DNA of 25,134 nt from an uncultured Dialister sp. GTDB taxonomy: Bacteria > Bacillota > Negativicutes > Veillonellales > Dialisteraceae. The stretch spans positions 1 through 25,134 of the forward strand of contig NZ_UPZP01000026.1 of NCBI RefSeq assembly GCF_900538805.1, in the 5' to 3' direction. The position numbers and the translations under genes are program-made. The notes under the pieces were generated by a model. That model saw nothing but the letters and a program-made list of their open reading frames with translations. It did not search any database and had not been told where the DNA came from. Positions 7,820 through 15,180 of the stretch are shown one piece after another; position 1 is the stretch's first letter, and each line of letters begins with the position of its first letter.

Positions 7820-8592
7820 TTTTCGTCGGTTCCTTTGCGGAACATGGTGGTAAATTTGCTGTCGTAAAGTTTGGACAGGTCATAGTCCGTATCCAGCACC
7901 CTGCCTACCACAATCATGGCCTGGCGCACCACGCCGGCCTTGTGCAGAATATCTGCAATGGTATCGATGGTGCCGCGGAAAATCCGCTGGTCCGGCCAGG
8001 TGGCCCTTGCCACGATAGCCACCGGTGTGTCTCCCGGATAGCCTCCTTCTTTCAGGGTTTCCATCACCTTTTCAATGGCATGGACGGAAAGGAAAATGCA
8101 CATGGTGGCCTGGTGGGCTGCCAGAAGAGACAGCTTTTCCTTTGGCGGCACCGGAGTTCTTCCTTCCATGCGGGTAATGATGACGGTCTGGGAAATGCCG
8201 GGCAGTGTGTATTCCTGCTTCAGGGCAGCGGCGGTGGCCAGGAAGGAACTTACCCCCGGCACCACTTCGAAATCCTCATCCGGAATGCCTGCAGCCCGGA
8301 GTCCGTCCATCTGTTCCTGGATGGCGCCATAAATAGCGGGGTCCCCGGTATGTACACGGGCCACCATCTGGCCTGCCTTCAGTGCTTCAATTTCCACCTT
8401 CAGCACTTCGTCCAGGTTCATGGTGGCGCTGTTATAAATGGCGGCGCCTTCTTTGCCGAACTTCAGGATTTCCGGATTCACCAGGGAACCGGCATAAATG
8501 ATGACATCCGCCTCGCTGATGAGACGCTTTCCCTTGAGGGTAATCAGTTCCGGATCTCCCGGGCCTGCACCGATGAAATATAATTTTGCCAT
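7816..8592 (-). CDS. cbiF: Cobalt-precorrin-4 C11-methyltransferase (CbiF)
   Basis: This 258-aa SAM-dependent methyltransferase is of the tetrapyrrole methylase fold. Visible signatures are FIGAGPGDPELIT (residues 6-18), VHTGDPAIYGA, VPGVSSFLATAAAL and VAIVARATWPDQ. It begins after a strong GAGGAGG five bases upstream and ends in a 4-base overlap with cbiG. Only ten bases separate it from the cbiT stop, so it belongs to the same operon. Confidence 0.95.
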   Translation of the reverse strand: MAKLYFIGAGPGDPELITLKGKRLISEADVIIYAGSLVNPEILKFGKEGAAIYNSATMNLDEVLKVEIEALKAGQMVARVHTGDPAIYGAIQEQMDGLRAAGIPDEDFEVVPGVSSFLATAAALKQEYTLPGISQTVIITRMEGRTPVPPKEKLSLLAAHQATMCIFLSVHAIEKVMETLKEGGYPGDTPVAIVARATWPDQRIFRGTIDTIADILHKAGVVRQAMIVVGRVLDTDYDLSKLYDSKFTTMFRKGTDEK

Positions 8593-8602
8593 AAAAACCT
8601 CC

Positions 8603-9175
8603 TCAAATTTTTTCTGCAGTAAATATGAATACAGGACTCAGGGGATCATAAAGATGATGCCTTCCCAATTTCCTGAGCCTGTTAATCTGCATCTGGAAAC
8701 CTTCCAAAGTAAAGGGGCGGCCTTCAAATTCCCGCACCACTTCGCCCGTAGTTTCCGCAGTCACGGCGGTGAGCACCATGCGGCCCCCCTTTGGCAGAAG
8801 CTCCTCTGCCCTGTCAAGGATGGCGTGCATATTGCCGCTGGACCCGCCGATAATCACCACATCAAGAGGCGGAAGGCCGTCCATGGCCTCCGGCGCCGTT
8901 CCTTTGATGGTATGGATGTTCTTCAATCCGAATTTTTCGGCGTTTTCCTCAATCAGCCGAATGCCTTCCGGATTTCTTTCAATGGAATACACATCCCCCT
9001 TAGAAGCCGCCAGGGCCGCTTCGATGGAAATGGATCCCGTGCCTGCACCGATGTCCGCCACCTTATCCGTGGGACGGATACCCGCCTTCACCATAACCAT
9101 GGCGCGGATTTCCGCCTTCGTCATCGGTACCTTTCCCCGAATGAACTCCTCATCACGTATACCAAATCTCTGCAT
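8603..9175 (-). CDS. cbiT: Cobalt-precorrin-6B C15-methyltransferase, decarboxylating (CbiT)
   Basis: This 190-aa protein has a classical Rossmann SAM-binding fold (VADIGAGTGSISIEAAL, residues 39-55) and the GIRDEEFIRGKVPMTKAEIRA N-terminus of CbiT. It methylates C15 and decarboxylates the C12 acetate, working with CbiE. In many genomes the two are fused as CobL; here they are separate genes one base apart (TAA-G-ATG). Confidence 0.94.
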   Translation of the reverse strand: MQRFGIRDEEFIRGKVPMTKAEIRAMVMVKAGIRPTDKVADIGAGTGSISIEAALAASKGDVYSIERNPEGIRLIEENAEKFGLKNIHTIKGTAPEAMDGLPPLDVVIIGGSSGNMHAILDRAEELLPKGGRMVLTAVTAETTGEVVREFEGRPFTLEGFQMQINRLRKLGRHHLYDPLSPVFIFTAEKI

Positions 9176-9176
9176 C

Positions 9177-9803
9177 TTAGCCTATCACCACCATCACTGA
9201 TTCACCAAAACCCTCGAGAGAAACCATACCTTCCAGAGTGGACTCTGAAATCTGCTGGTTCTCATAGGAAATATGCTCACAGGCAGCGGCCCTCGTTTCC
9301 TTCGGCCACCCCTGCTCTATAAGATAACCGGCAATGTAGGCGGGATTATGTTCCCCGTCCGTCAGAAATGCCAGCTTCCTACCCTTTTCATAGGCCGTAT
9401 CCTTCGCTTCCGGCACCCTGCCGTGGAAGGAAAGCCATTTCGCTCCCTGCCAGGGTTCGGAAATCAGACAGAATGCGGCCTGCACGGAAGAAATACCGGG
9501 AATTACCTTCACCGGATTTCCGGGAAACCTTTTCTTCAGCCATGGAAGAAGGCTGTAGAAACCGGGGTCCCCGCTCACCATGACCACCACATCGCCAAGG
9601 GCAAGCTTTTCCGTAAGCCAGTCTGCAAGAAGGGAGAGCTTTCCTGTAATGGGATAGGTCTCCTGCCCCTCCTTCGCATAGTCATGAAGCGCCCTTCTCC
9701 CGCCGACAAGGTAACGGGCCTTTTCAATGGCATCAAGGGCTTTAGGAAGGATGTAGTCCCTTCCCCCCGGCCCGATGCCTGCTACGATTAATGTATGATC
9801 CAT
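9177..9803 (-). CDS. cbiE: Cobalt-precorrin-7 C5-methyltransferase (CbiE)
   Basis: This 208-aa tetrapyrrole methylase has VAGIGPGGRDYILPKALDAI at the N-terminus, MVSGDPGFYSLLPWL and VIPGISSVQAAFCLI. It methylates C5 and partners CbiT, whose gene follows directly. Its start lies 16 bases inside the end of cbiD, implying translational coupling. Confidence 0.94.
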   Translation of the reverse strand: MDHTLIVAGIGPGGRDYILPKALDAIEKARYLVGGRRALHDYAKEGQETYPITGKLSLLADWLTEKLALGDVVVMVSGDPGFYSLLPWLKKRFPGNPVKVIPGISSVQAAFCLISEPWQGAKWLSFHGRVPEAKDTAYEKGRKLAFLTDGEHNPAYIAGYLIEQGWPKETRAAACEHISYENQQISESTLEGMVSLEGFGESVMVVIG

Positions 9804-10903
9804 TTGTTTTCCTCTAGAATCTCCTTTGCATGACTGCTCATGGCCTGGACGGTGCCGTCCATAGCGGCAAAAATGACGCCCACCTTCGATTTCCCGAAAA
9901 TGTAGCGCTCCGACCGCACCTGGGCCCTTTCCGCCATCTGGCCATACACCATGTCCAGATGCTCCCGATGGATGATGATGGCGGCACCGTCGGTGGTATT
10001 GCAGTCCATGATTTCCTTCACCACCGCCGGGGACGCACCGTTCATGGCGGCATAGGCTGCCATGGTTTCCATGCGGCCGTCGCTGTTCCTGTTATAGGTA
10101 TGGAAACTGCCGGATGCCACCTTCACCAGCTTGCCCATGTGGCCGATAAGAAGCATCCTGTCAAAGCCCCGGGCAATGCACTGCTCCATCATGAAACCGA
10201 TGAAATTGCTGGTCTCAATAATGGCTCCCTCCGGGATGCCCATGATTTTCGCCGCATTTTCACCGATCCGTCCAGGGCAGAGCACGGCGGTACGGAAGCC
10301 CGATGCCCAAACCACCGGCACCTGTGGCGCCAGGGAACGCTTGTAGGCATCCTCGCTCATGGGCTTCACAATGCCCGTGGTGCCAAGGACAGAAATCCCG
10401 CCCTTCACGCCGATGGATGGATTCAGCGTCTGCTTTGCCAGCTCCTCCCCCTTGGGGATGGATACGGTGACAATGATGCCGTCGTCCTTATTGAAAAACT
10501 CCTCATACACATACCGAAGCATAATCTGGGGCCCCGGATTGATGGCCGGCTTTCCCACCGCCACCTGAAGACCAGGGCGGGTGACAATGCCCACGCCCTT
10601 TCCGGCCCTAAGCTCCATGCCCGGTTCCTTCTTTAGTTCTACCGTCACCACAATGGGCGTACCATTGGTGCAGTCCAAATCATCCCCCGCATCCTTCAGG
10701 CAGGTGGCGCATCCCTTCTCCCTGCTGCCCTCCGCATGGTCCACAGGAATCACGATTTCCTGCCGCTGGGGCGAAAGGACTGTGACGGTCTTTGGAAATT
10801 CTCCTCTCATGGCAAGTACCGCCGCCTTCATGGCCCCTGCCGCCGTGGCACCGGTGGTATGGCCCTCGCGGAGCACCTTGCCAATCATTTCCTCTGGTTT
10901 CAT
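9788..10903 (-). CDS. cbiD: Cobalt-precorrin-5B C1-methyltransferase (CbiD)
   Basis: This 371-aa enzyme methylates C1 in the oxygen-independent pathway. Diagnostic motifs are LREGHTTGATAAGAMKAA (residues 12-29), GVGIVTRPGLQVAVGKPAINPGP-type sequence near residue 105, and a GGISVLGTTGIVKPMSE segment. The start follows GAAGGG only a few bases upstream and lies 15 bases after the yajQ stop. It is the first dedicated corrin gene of the run, and no cobalamin riboswitch sits in front of it. Confidence 0.95.
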   Translation of the reverse strand: MKPEEMIGKVLREGHTTGATAAGAMKAAVLAMRGEFPKTVTVLSPQRQEIVIPVDHAEGSREKGCATCLKDAGDDLDCTNGTPIVVTVELKKEPGMELRAGKGVGIVTRPGLQVAVGKPAINPGPQIMLRYVYEEFFNKDDGIIVTVSIPKGEELAKQTLNPSIGVKGGISVLGTTGIVKPMSEDAYKRSLAPQVPVVWASGFRTAVLCPGRIGENAAKIMGIPEGAIIETSNFIGFMMEQCIARGFDRMLLIGHMGKLVKVASGSFHTYNRNSDGRMETMAAYAAMNGASPAVVKEIMDCNTTDGAAIIIHREHLDMVYGQMAERAQVRSERYIFGKSKVGVIFAAMDGTVQAMSSHAKEILEENKWIIH

Positions 10904-10918
10904 AATCCCTTCATCTCT

Positions 10919-11410
10919 TTATCTGTAATTGACAAACTGTAAATCTGCAGGCAGGTCCTGCTGCTTCAGGAAAGCGATGCACTCCTGCAGCGCATCCTTA
11001 TCCTTCCCGCTGACCCGCACTTCATCGCCGTTGATTTTAGCGGCCACCTTGATTTTTGAAGCCTTCACACGCTTCACAATATCCTTGGCCATGTCTGAAG
11101 AAATGCCGTTCTGCATCTCCAGCACCTGACGCACCGTACCGCCGGCAGCGGGCTCCTTCTTCCCTTCCTTAATATTCTTCAGGGAAATCCCCCGCTTCAC
11201 CAGCTTCGTGTTCAGAATATCCCTCACCAGACGAAGCTTGAAATCGTCATCGCCGATGAGAGTAATATGTCCGTCCTCCAGGGTTACGGAACTTTTGCTT
11301 CCTTTGAAATCATACCGCGTCCCGATTTCCCGGGCCGCCTGGTTCACCGCATTCTGCGCCTCCTGCAGATCCGTACGGCACACCACATCGAAAGAATAAT
11401 CCTTAGCCAT
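10919..11410 (-). CDS. yajQ: YajQ-family nucleotide/c-di-GMP-binding protein
   Basis: This 163-aa protein is recognisable by SFDVVCRTDLQEAQNAVNQA, EIGTRYDFKGS and the ending FKQQDLP-type sequence ADLQFVNYR. The family consists of two ferredoxin-like domains; some members bind cyclic di-GMP and act with transcription factors, and others bind RNA or tRNA. AGGAGG is five bases before the ATG. The 15-base gap to cbiD suggests co-transcription, which would make it the first gene of the corrin operon. No biochemical link to corrin synthesis is known to me. Confidence 0.92.
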   Translation of the reverse strand: MAKDYSFDVVCRTDLQEAQNAVNQAAREIGTRYDFKGSKSSVTLEDGHITLIGDDDFKLRLVRDILNTKLVKRGISLKNIKEGKKEPAAGGTVRQVLEMQNGISSDMAKDIVKRVKASKIKVAAKINGDEVRVSGKDKDALQECIAFLKQQDLPADLQFVNYR

Positions 11411-11477
11411 CCTGTCCTCCTACTCCGGCAGGAATCCACAGCTGCCTGTGACTTTCCACTTCCTTTGAATGATATTG

Positions 11478-11500
11478 ATTACACCATATCATTTTACCAT
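11478..11500 (-). promoter_or_regulatory. Weak promoter candidates for yajQ-cbi operon
   Basis: The minus strand holds two extended -10 like elements, TGGTAAAAT (hexamer 11491-11496) and TGGTGTAAT (hexamer 11478-11483), with no convincing -35 box. An A/T-rich block lies upstream (11513-11542). A short palindrome (CACAG/CTGTG, about 11439-11452) follows in the leader. No B12-box is present in this gap. Confidence 0.3.
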
Positions 11501-11544
11501 ATGCGGCGGGAAAAAAGAGGAACTTTTATAAAAAAATTAAAAGG

Positions 11545-11612
11545 AGCGCCGGGGAGCGCCGCTTCGCGGCGCAGGGTTCCAAAGGTTCAAAGGGTTCAGA
11601 GGGTTCAGAAGG
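11545..11612 (+). repeat. Repeat fragment: GC palindrome plus four 9-bp units
   Basis: GCGCCGCTTCGCGGCGC (near 11556-11572) is a perfect hairpin. It is followed in phase by four 9-bp units: TTCCAAAGG, TTCAAAGGG, TTCAGAGGG and TTCAGAAGG (11577-11612). This is the plus orientation of the tandem repeat found at 13202-13246 and 22508-22543. The 11613-11674 stretch holds nothing I can identify. Confidence 0.8.
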
Positions 11613-11674
11613 ACTTTTTCCGCCGCTATACAATGAGCAACTTAAGTTAGCACTAAAATAAGTGGAGAGCAGAC

Positions 11675-11956
11675 TTCCCCCTCTGGGGTGCACAGCGAAC
11701 ACATTTTGAAGGAGCGCCAGCGACGCACAAAATGTAGTGAGTCGTTTCACCTTTAGGTGGAAGTACCGCCGTAGGCGGGGATAGGGGTGCATTTCCCTCG
11801 CCCGCAGGGCGGTTGTACGGTTTTCCTCTTTTCCCACGGGCAAAGCCCGGTTGTAAAGGTTTTATTTATACTGGCGGCGGAGCCGCCCACCTTCCCCTTT
11901 GAACCCTGTGAACCTTTTGAACCATCTGAACCCTCACGCCCAAAGGCCGTCCCCCC
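11675..11956 (+). repeat. Composite palindromic intergenic repeat, copy T2
   Basis: A hairpin with arms ACATTTTG/CAAAATGT (about 11700-11735) precedes a composite that parallels positions 1-205. It runs ACCGCC..GGCGG palindrome, GGGGTGCATTTCC, CGCCCGCAGGGCGG, CGGGCAAAGCCCG, GGTTGTAAAGGTTTTAT, GGCGGCGGAGCCGCC, then four reverse-orientation 9-bp units (11895-11930), then CTCACGCCCAAAGG. The order matches copies T1 and T3. Confidence 0.85.
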
Positions 11957-12007
11957 CTCTCGCATTCGGGAATAGAGCCTTTACCTCCAATGTCTCAAAT
12001 TTTCCGG

Positions 12008-12036
12008 TGGAAATCCTTTCTCCCATTCAGTATAAT
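12008..12036 (+). promoter_or_regulatory. Probable promoter of fba
   Basis: A perfect TATAAT (12031-12036) lies 17 bases after TGGAAA (12008-12013, 4/6 match to TTGACA). Transcription would start near 12043, about 70 bases before the gene. Confidence 0.55.
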
Positions 12037-12114
12037 GAAATCAGATACATGCATAATCGCATCAAATCCATGCATTAATTTCATATGAATCTGTTTGAAA
12101 GGAAGGTTATCGTT

Positions 12115-13047
12115 ATGCCGCTTGTAGGAACTACAGAAATGTTTAAGAAAGCCTATGAAGGTCATTATGCCATCGGTGCTTTCAATGTGAACAATATGGA
12201 AATCATCCAGGGCATTATGGAAGCTGCGAAAGAAGAGGAATCTCCGGTGATTCTCCAGGCCTCCGAAGGCGCCCGCAACTATGCAGGCCAGGAATACATC
12301 GTGGGCCTTGTAAAGATTGCACTTCAGGATTATCCGGAAATCCCCACCGCCCTCCATCTGGACCACGGTTCTTCCTATGAAATCTGTAAAGCCTGCATTG
12401 ACGGCGGTTTCTCCTCCGTCATGTACGATGGCTCCAAGCATCCCTTTGAAGAAAATGTGAAGGTGACTAAAGAGATTGTTGAATATGCCCATGATAAAGG
12501 CGTAGTTGTAGAAGCGGAACTGGGCCGTCTGGCAGGCGTGGAAGATATGGTAAGCGTTGACGCCAAGGACGCCATTTTCACAGACCCCGACCAGGCCGCT
12601 GAATTTGTTGAAAGAACCGGCTGCGATTCCCTGGCCATTGCCATCGGCACCAGCCACGGCGCCTACAAGTACAAAGGTGACCCCTACCTGGACTATGAAC
12701 GTCTGGAAAAAGTGGGCAAGCTCCTTCCCGGCTACCCCATCGTCCTCCACGGCGCATCCACCGTTATCCCCGAATTCGTTGAAAAATGCAACCAGTACGG
12801 CGGAAAAGTCCTCGGCGCCAAGGGCGTACCGGAAGATATGCTGAGAAAAGCTGCCACCATGGCGGTCTGCAAGATTAACATCGACACCGACATCCGCCTG
12901 GCCATGACAAGCGCTATCAGGGAAGCCCTCTACAAGGATCCCTCCAACTTCGATCCCAGAAACTATTTGAAGCCCGCCAGAAATGCGGTAAAGGAAATGG
13001 TAAAGCACAAGATTGAAGCCGTCCTCGGTTCCGCCCATACCATTTAA
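12115..13047 (+). CDS. fba: Class II fructose-1,6-bisphosphate aldolase
   Basis: This 310-aa Zn-dependent enzyme interconverts fructose-1,6-bisphosphate with dihydroxyacetone phosphate and glyceraldehyde-3-phosphate. Asp83 and His84 lie in HLDHGSS. The other metal ligands are expected at His181 (GTSHGAYK) and His212 (VLHGAST), with Glu135 in VEAELG. The start is set at the ATG preceded by AAAGGAAGG (eight-base spacing), matching the family N-terminus MPLVGTTEMFKKAY. An upstream in-frame ATG at 12085 has no ribosome binding site. The gene is monocistronic, with its own promoter and terminator. Confidence 0.95.
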   Translation: MPLVGTTEMFKKAYEGHYAIGAFNVNNMEIIQGIMEAAKEEESPVILQASEGARNYAGQEYIVGLVKIALQDYPEIPTALHLDHGSSYEICKACIDGGFSSVMYDGSKHPFEENVKVTKEIVEYAHDKGVVVEAELGRLAGVEDMVSVDAKDAIFTDPDQAAEFVERTGCDSLAIAIGTSHGAYKYKGDPYLDYERLEKVGKLLPGYPIVLHGASTVIPEFVEKCNQYGGKVLGAKGVPEDMLRKAATMAVCKINIDTDIRLAMTSAIREALYKDPSNFDPRNYLKPARNAVKEMVKHKIEAVLGSAHTI

Positions 13048-13077
13048 TCAGGTTTGACCACTTCATGTGAATAAAAA

Positions 13078-13112
13078 CTCCCCTGCACCCATGGTGCGCA
13101 GGGGATTTTTTT
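13078..13112 (+). terminator. Rho-independent terminator after fba
   Basis: CTCCCCTGC and GCAGGGGA enclose a short GCACC..GGTGC-containing loop and are followed by seven T residues, about 30 bases after the fba stop. Confidence 0.92.
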
Positions 13113-13118
13113 ATGGAA

Positions 13119-13409
13119 GCATTTGACCGGCCTTTGGCCGGCCTTTGGCCGGAAGGGGTTATTGTATCGCACATGAAGCTGCTCTGCGTCTTGGGTTCAG
13201 GTTCAAAAGGTTCAGAGGGTTCAGAGGGTTCAGAGGGTTCAGAGGGTGTGGTATCGCCGCCTTTGGCGGCGATGAGTTTTGTATGCCGCTCCGCTGCAGA
13301 CGTTACGGGATTTCTTGCCCACCCCACGGGTCATTCTGAGCGCCAGCGAAGAATCTCGGTAAGAATCGTAAATGACAGAAATGTCGATAAATACCGGTCA
13401 GCGGGAAGG
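13119..13409 (+). repeat. Modular intergenic repeat, forward copy F1
   Basis: Module order: TTTGAC + CCGGCCTTTGGCCGG hairpin (13123-13152), five in-phase 9-bp units (13202-13246), a GTGGTATCGCC..GGCGATGAGT palindrome (about 13246-13276), GACGTTACGG (about 13297-13307), then an ~80-bp repeat beginning GTCATTCTGAG (13330-13409). The same order is seen at 17843-18247 and 22396-22829. After it come a GCCGCC..GGCGGC palindrome (13411-13426) and a CCCCCTATTCAGGGGG hairpin (about 13453-13468); 13470-13530 holds nothing I recognise. Confidence 0.88.
13202..13246 (+). repeat. 9-bp tandem repeat, four perfect copies plus one variant
   Basis: TTCAAAAGG is followed by four perfect TTCAGAGGG units (13211-13246). 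Because 9 is a multiple of 3 and the unit has no stop in several frames, spurious open frames cross it on both strands. It is the longest perfect array of this unit in the window. Confidence 0.97.
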
Positions 13410-13530
13410 AGCCGCCTGCGGCGGCTACCCCCTATCCGTCTTCGCCGGACTTCCCCCTATTCAGGGGGCAGAATAAACCGCCGAGAAGCAATTATTTCAT
13501 AAGTAGCTCAAAGCATAGACCGCTAGAATC

Positions 13531-13869
13531 TCCCCCTCCGGGGGAGACGCCGCCGCAGGCGGCAGAAGGGGTGCATTTTCTTCGCGCCGTAGGCGCGGTT
13601 GTTTGGTTTTCCCTCGCCCGTAAGGGCGGTTGTACGGTTTTACTAGTACGCCAACCCACTACACCGGTTTTATATAAATTGGCGGCGCAGCCGCCTACCA
13701 CCCCCCTTTGAACCTTTTGAACCCTTTGCACCCTCTGAACCCTCACGCCAAAGGCGTGTCCCAAAAAGGCGCCACCACAACCCTCGGCCCTGCAGGGACC
13801 GTCAAACTTTAGCCCCTTGAGAACCTTCGGCCCGAAGGGCCGTCAACCCTCACGCCGAAGGCGTGCCCC
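13531..13869 (+). repeat. Composite palindromic intergenic repeat, copy T3, ending in inverted hairpin modules
   Basis: The first 48 bases equal positions 1-48. Then come GCGCCGTAGGCGC and CGCCCGTAAGGGCG hairpins, a GGCGGCGCAGCCGCC hairpin, and four reverse 9-bp units (13704-13739). The end (13797-13869) is the minus-strand form of the forward modules: a hairpin CGGCCC/GGGCCG (13828-13842) flanked by GTCAA on the right, then CTCACGCC..GGCGTG. It lies between the convergent fba and rplT genes. Confidence 0.87.
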
Positions 13870-13871
13870 CA

Positions 13872-13908
13872 ATAAAAAAACACCGTCCCAAAGGAAAACG
13901 GTGTTTTC
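13872..13908 (-). terminator. Terminator of the infC-rpmI-rplT operon
   Basis: On the minus strand CACCGT/ACGGTG, extended by A-T pairs, forms a hairpin (13881-13903) followed by seven T residues, just beyond the rplT stop. A T-rich run on the other side may make it partly bidirectional. Confidence 0.9.
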
Positions 13909-13914
13909 TTTCAA

Positions 13915-14265
13915 TCAAGCGTTCTTTGCTGCTTCGCAGATCTTGGTGAAGCCTGCGGGATCGCTGATAGCCAGTTCGGACAGCATCTTGCGGTTTACTT
14001 CGATGCCTGCCTTGGAAAGGCCTGCGATGAGCTTGCTGTAGGTCAGGCCATTCTGACGGGCAGCTGCATTGATACGAACGATCCAGAGTTTACGGAATTC
14101 TCTCTTCTTGGATCTGCGGTCTCTTCTAGCATAGTAGAGAGCCTTCATGACCAGTTCGTTTGCTTTTCTGAACTGGGTATGACGGGCACCTCTGTAACCT
14201 TTAGCCAGTTTCAGAATCTTCTTATGTCTTGCATGGGCGGTTACGCCGCTTTTTACTCTTGCCAT
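13915..14265 (-). CDS. rplT: 50S ribosomal protein L20
   Basis: This 116-aa basic protein of the large subunit starts MARVKSGVTAHARHKKILK and contains RHTQFRKANELVMKALYYARRDR, both characteristic of L20. It is needed early in 50S assembly. In several Firmicutes it represses its own operon by binding the infC leader. AAGGAGG lies nine bases before the ATG. It is the last gene of the operon. Confidence 0.98.
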   Translation of the reverse strand: MARVKSGVTAHARHKKILKLAKGYRGARHTQFRKANELVMKALYYARRDRRSKKREFRKLWIVRINAAARQNGLTYSKLIAGLSKAGIEVNRKMLSELAISDPAGFTKICEAAKNA

Positions 14266-14282
14266 TCTCTAAATCCTCCTTA

Positions 14283-14480
14283 TTAGCCGTTTGGAAGCAA
14301 TCTTGCTACGCGTTTGTAATCAGACTTGGAAACCAGTGCTGCTTTCCTGAAGTTTCTCTTTCTCTTCGGGGATTTCTTTTCGAGAATGTGGCTCTTGAAG
14401 GCTTTATTTCTCTTGAACTGACCGGATCCTGTTTCGGTAAAACGTTTTGCCGCAGCGCGACGGGTTTTCATTTTCGGCAT
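14283..14480 (-). CDS. rpmI: 50S ribosomal protein L35
   Basis: This 65-aa protein begins MPKMKTRRAAAKRFTETGSG and is highly basic, as expected for L35. It lies 15 bases after the infC stop and 17 bases before rplT, the classical order. A GGAGA ribosome binding site precedes the start. Confidence 0.98.
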   Translation of the reverse strand: MPKMKTRRAAAKRFTETGSGQFKRNKAFKSHILEKKSPKRKRNFRKAALVSKSDYKRVARLLPNG

Positions 14481-14495
14481 ATCTGTCTCTCCTTT

Positions 14496-15005
14496 TTATG
14501 CTTTCGGGCCGATGACCATGGTCATGTTGCGCCCTTCTAATTTCGGTGGCTTTTCTCGAACAATGGAGTCACCGAGCTCTTTTGCAAAGCGATCGAGAAC
14601 TTCCTGTCCCAATTCGGGATGGCTCATTTCTCTTCCGCGGAACATAATGGTCACTTTGACTTTGTTACCATCTCCGAGGAAACGCTGGGCATTCTTCAGC
14701 TTGACGAAGAAGTCATGGTCTTCGATGTTCGGACGAAGCTTGACTTCCTTAATCTGGAATACCTTCTGTTTCTTCTTTGCTTCCTTATCACGTTTCTGCT
14801 GCTCGTATCTGTATTTTCCATAATTCATGATACGGCATACCGGCGGACGGCCGTTAGGCGCCACCTCTACGAGATCAAGTCCCTTATCTTCCGCAATGCG
14901 GATTGCTTCATGGAGCGTCATGATCCCCAGCTGTTCGTTTGTATCGCTGACTACACGGACCTCTCTGGCCCGAATCTGTTCATTGATACTAAGTTCTTTA
15001 CCTAT
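14496..15005 (-). CDS. infC: Translation initiation factor IF-3, apparent AUA start codon
   Basis: This protein of about 169 aa binds the 30S subunit and polices initiation. The core ELSINEQIRAREVRVV, the YGKYRYEQQKR linker and the C-terminal domain ending MTMVIGPKA are typical. I place the start at ATA (15003-15005): GGAGGTG (15012-15018) sits exactly six bases upstream, and the resulting N-terminus aligns residue for residue with B. subtilis IF-3, which starts at AUU. The in-frame ATG at 15030-15032 has no ribosome binding site and would put the strong one inside the coding region. Non-canonical infC starts allow IF-3 to repress its own translation. Confidence 0.93.
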   Translation of the reverse strand: MGKELSINEQIRAREVRVVSDTNEQLGIMTLHEAIRIAEDKGLDLVEVAPNGRPPVCRIMNYGKYRYEQQKRDKEAKKKQKVFQIKEVKLRPNIEDHDFFVKLKNAQRFLGDGNKVKVTIMFRGREMSHPELGQEVLDRFAKELGDSIVREKPPKLEGRNMTMVIGPKA

Positions 15006-15145
15006 TCTTTTCACCTCCGAAAAAGAAATCATTGCAAGTAAAAGGCGGACAGCATACGCGTCCGCCCCGAGTTCATACGTAAAACCTTAGTAGCCTGCGC
15101 CTTGTAAGGTGAGAAGCGGATGACTTCTGCTTGCAATTAATCACA
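15006..15145 (-). promoter_or_regulatory. infC leader with terminator-like hairpin and long-range helix
   Basis: The ~140-nt minus-strand leader contains GGCGGAC/GTCCGCC (15060-15066 with 15044-15050) followed by TTTT, an intrinsic-terminator-like hairpin. ATTGCAAG (15130-15137) can pair with CTTGCAAT (15031-15038), closing the leader with an 8-bp helix. ACCTTA/TAAGGT (15105-15110 with 15084-15089) forms an inner stem. ATCCGC (15116-15121) could compete for the terminator's 5' arm. This layout resembles the L20-controlled attenuator leaders known upstream of infC in Firmicutes; the ligand here is inferred. Confidence 0.65.
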
Positions 15146-15151
15146 TGGTTA

Positions 15152-15180
15152 ATAATACAACAGACATTTCAATCTGTCAA
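15152..15180 (-). promoter_or_regulatory. Promoter of infC-rpmI-rplT
   Basis: On the minus strand a perfect TTGACA (15175-15180) and TATTAT (15152-15157) are separated by 17 bases. The -35 box lies inside the last codons of the HutP-like gene. Confidence 0.85.

Noticed and set aside
12085..12087. ATG as the fba start
   Set aside because: There is no ribosome binding site, and the family N-terminus starts at 12115 after AAAGGAAGG.
13202..13246. A CRISPR-like array
   Set aside because: The 9-bp units are contiguous with no spacers, and no cas genes are present.
15030..15032. ATG as the infC start
   Set aside because: It has no ribosome binding site, while a strong one is correctly spaced for the downstream ATA and the family N-terminus begins there.
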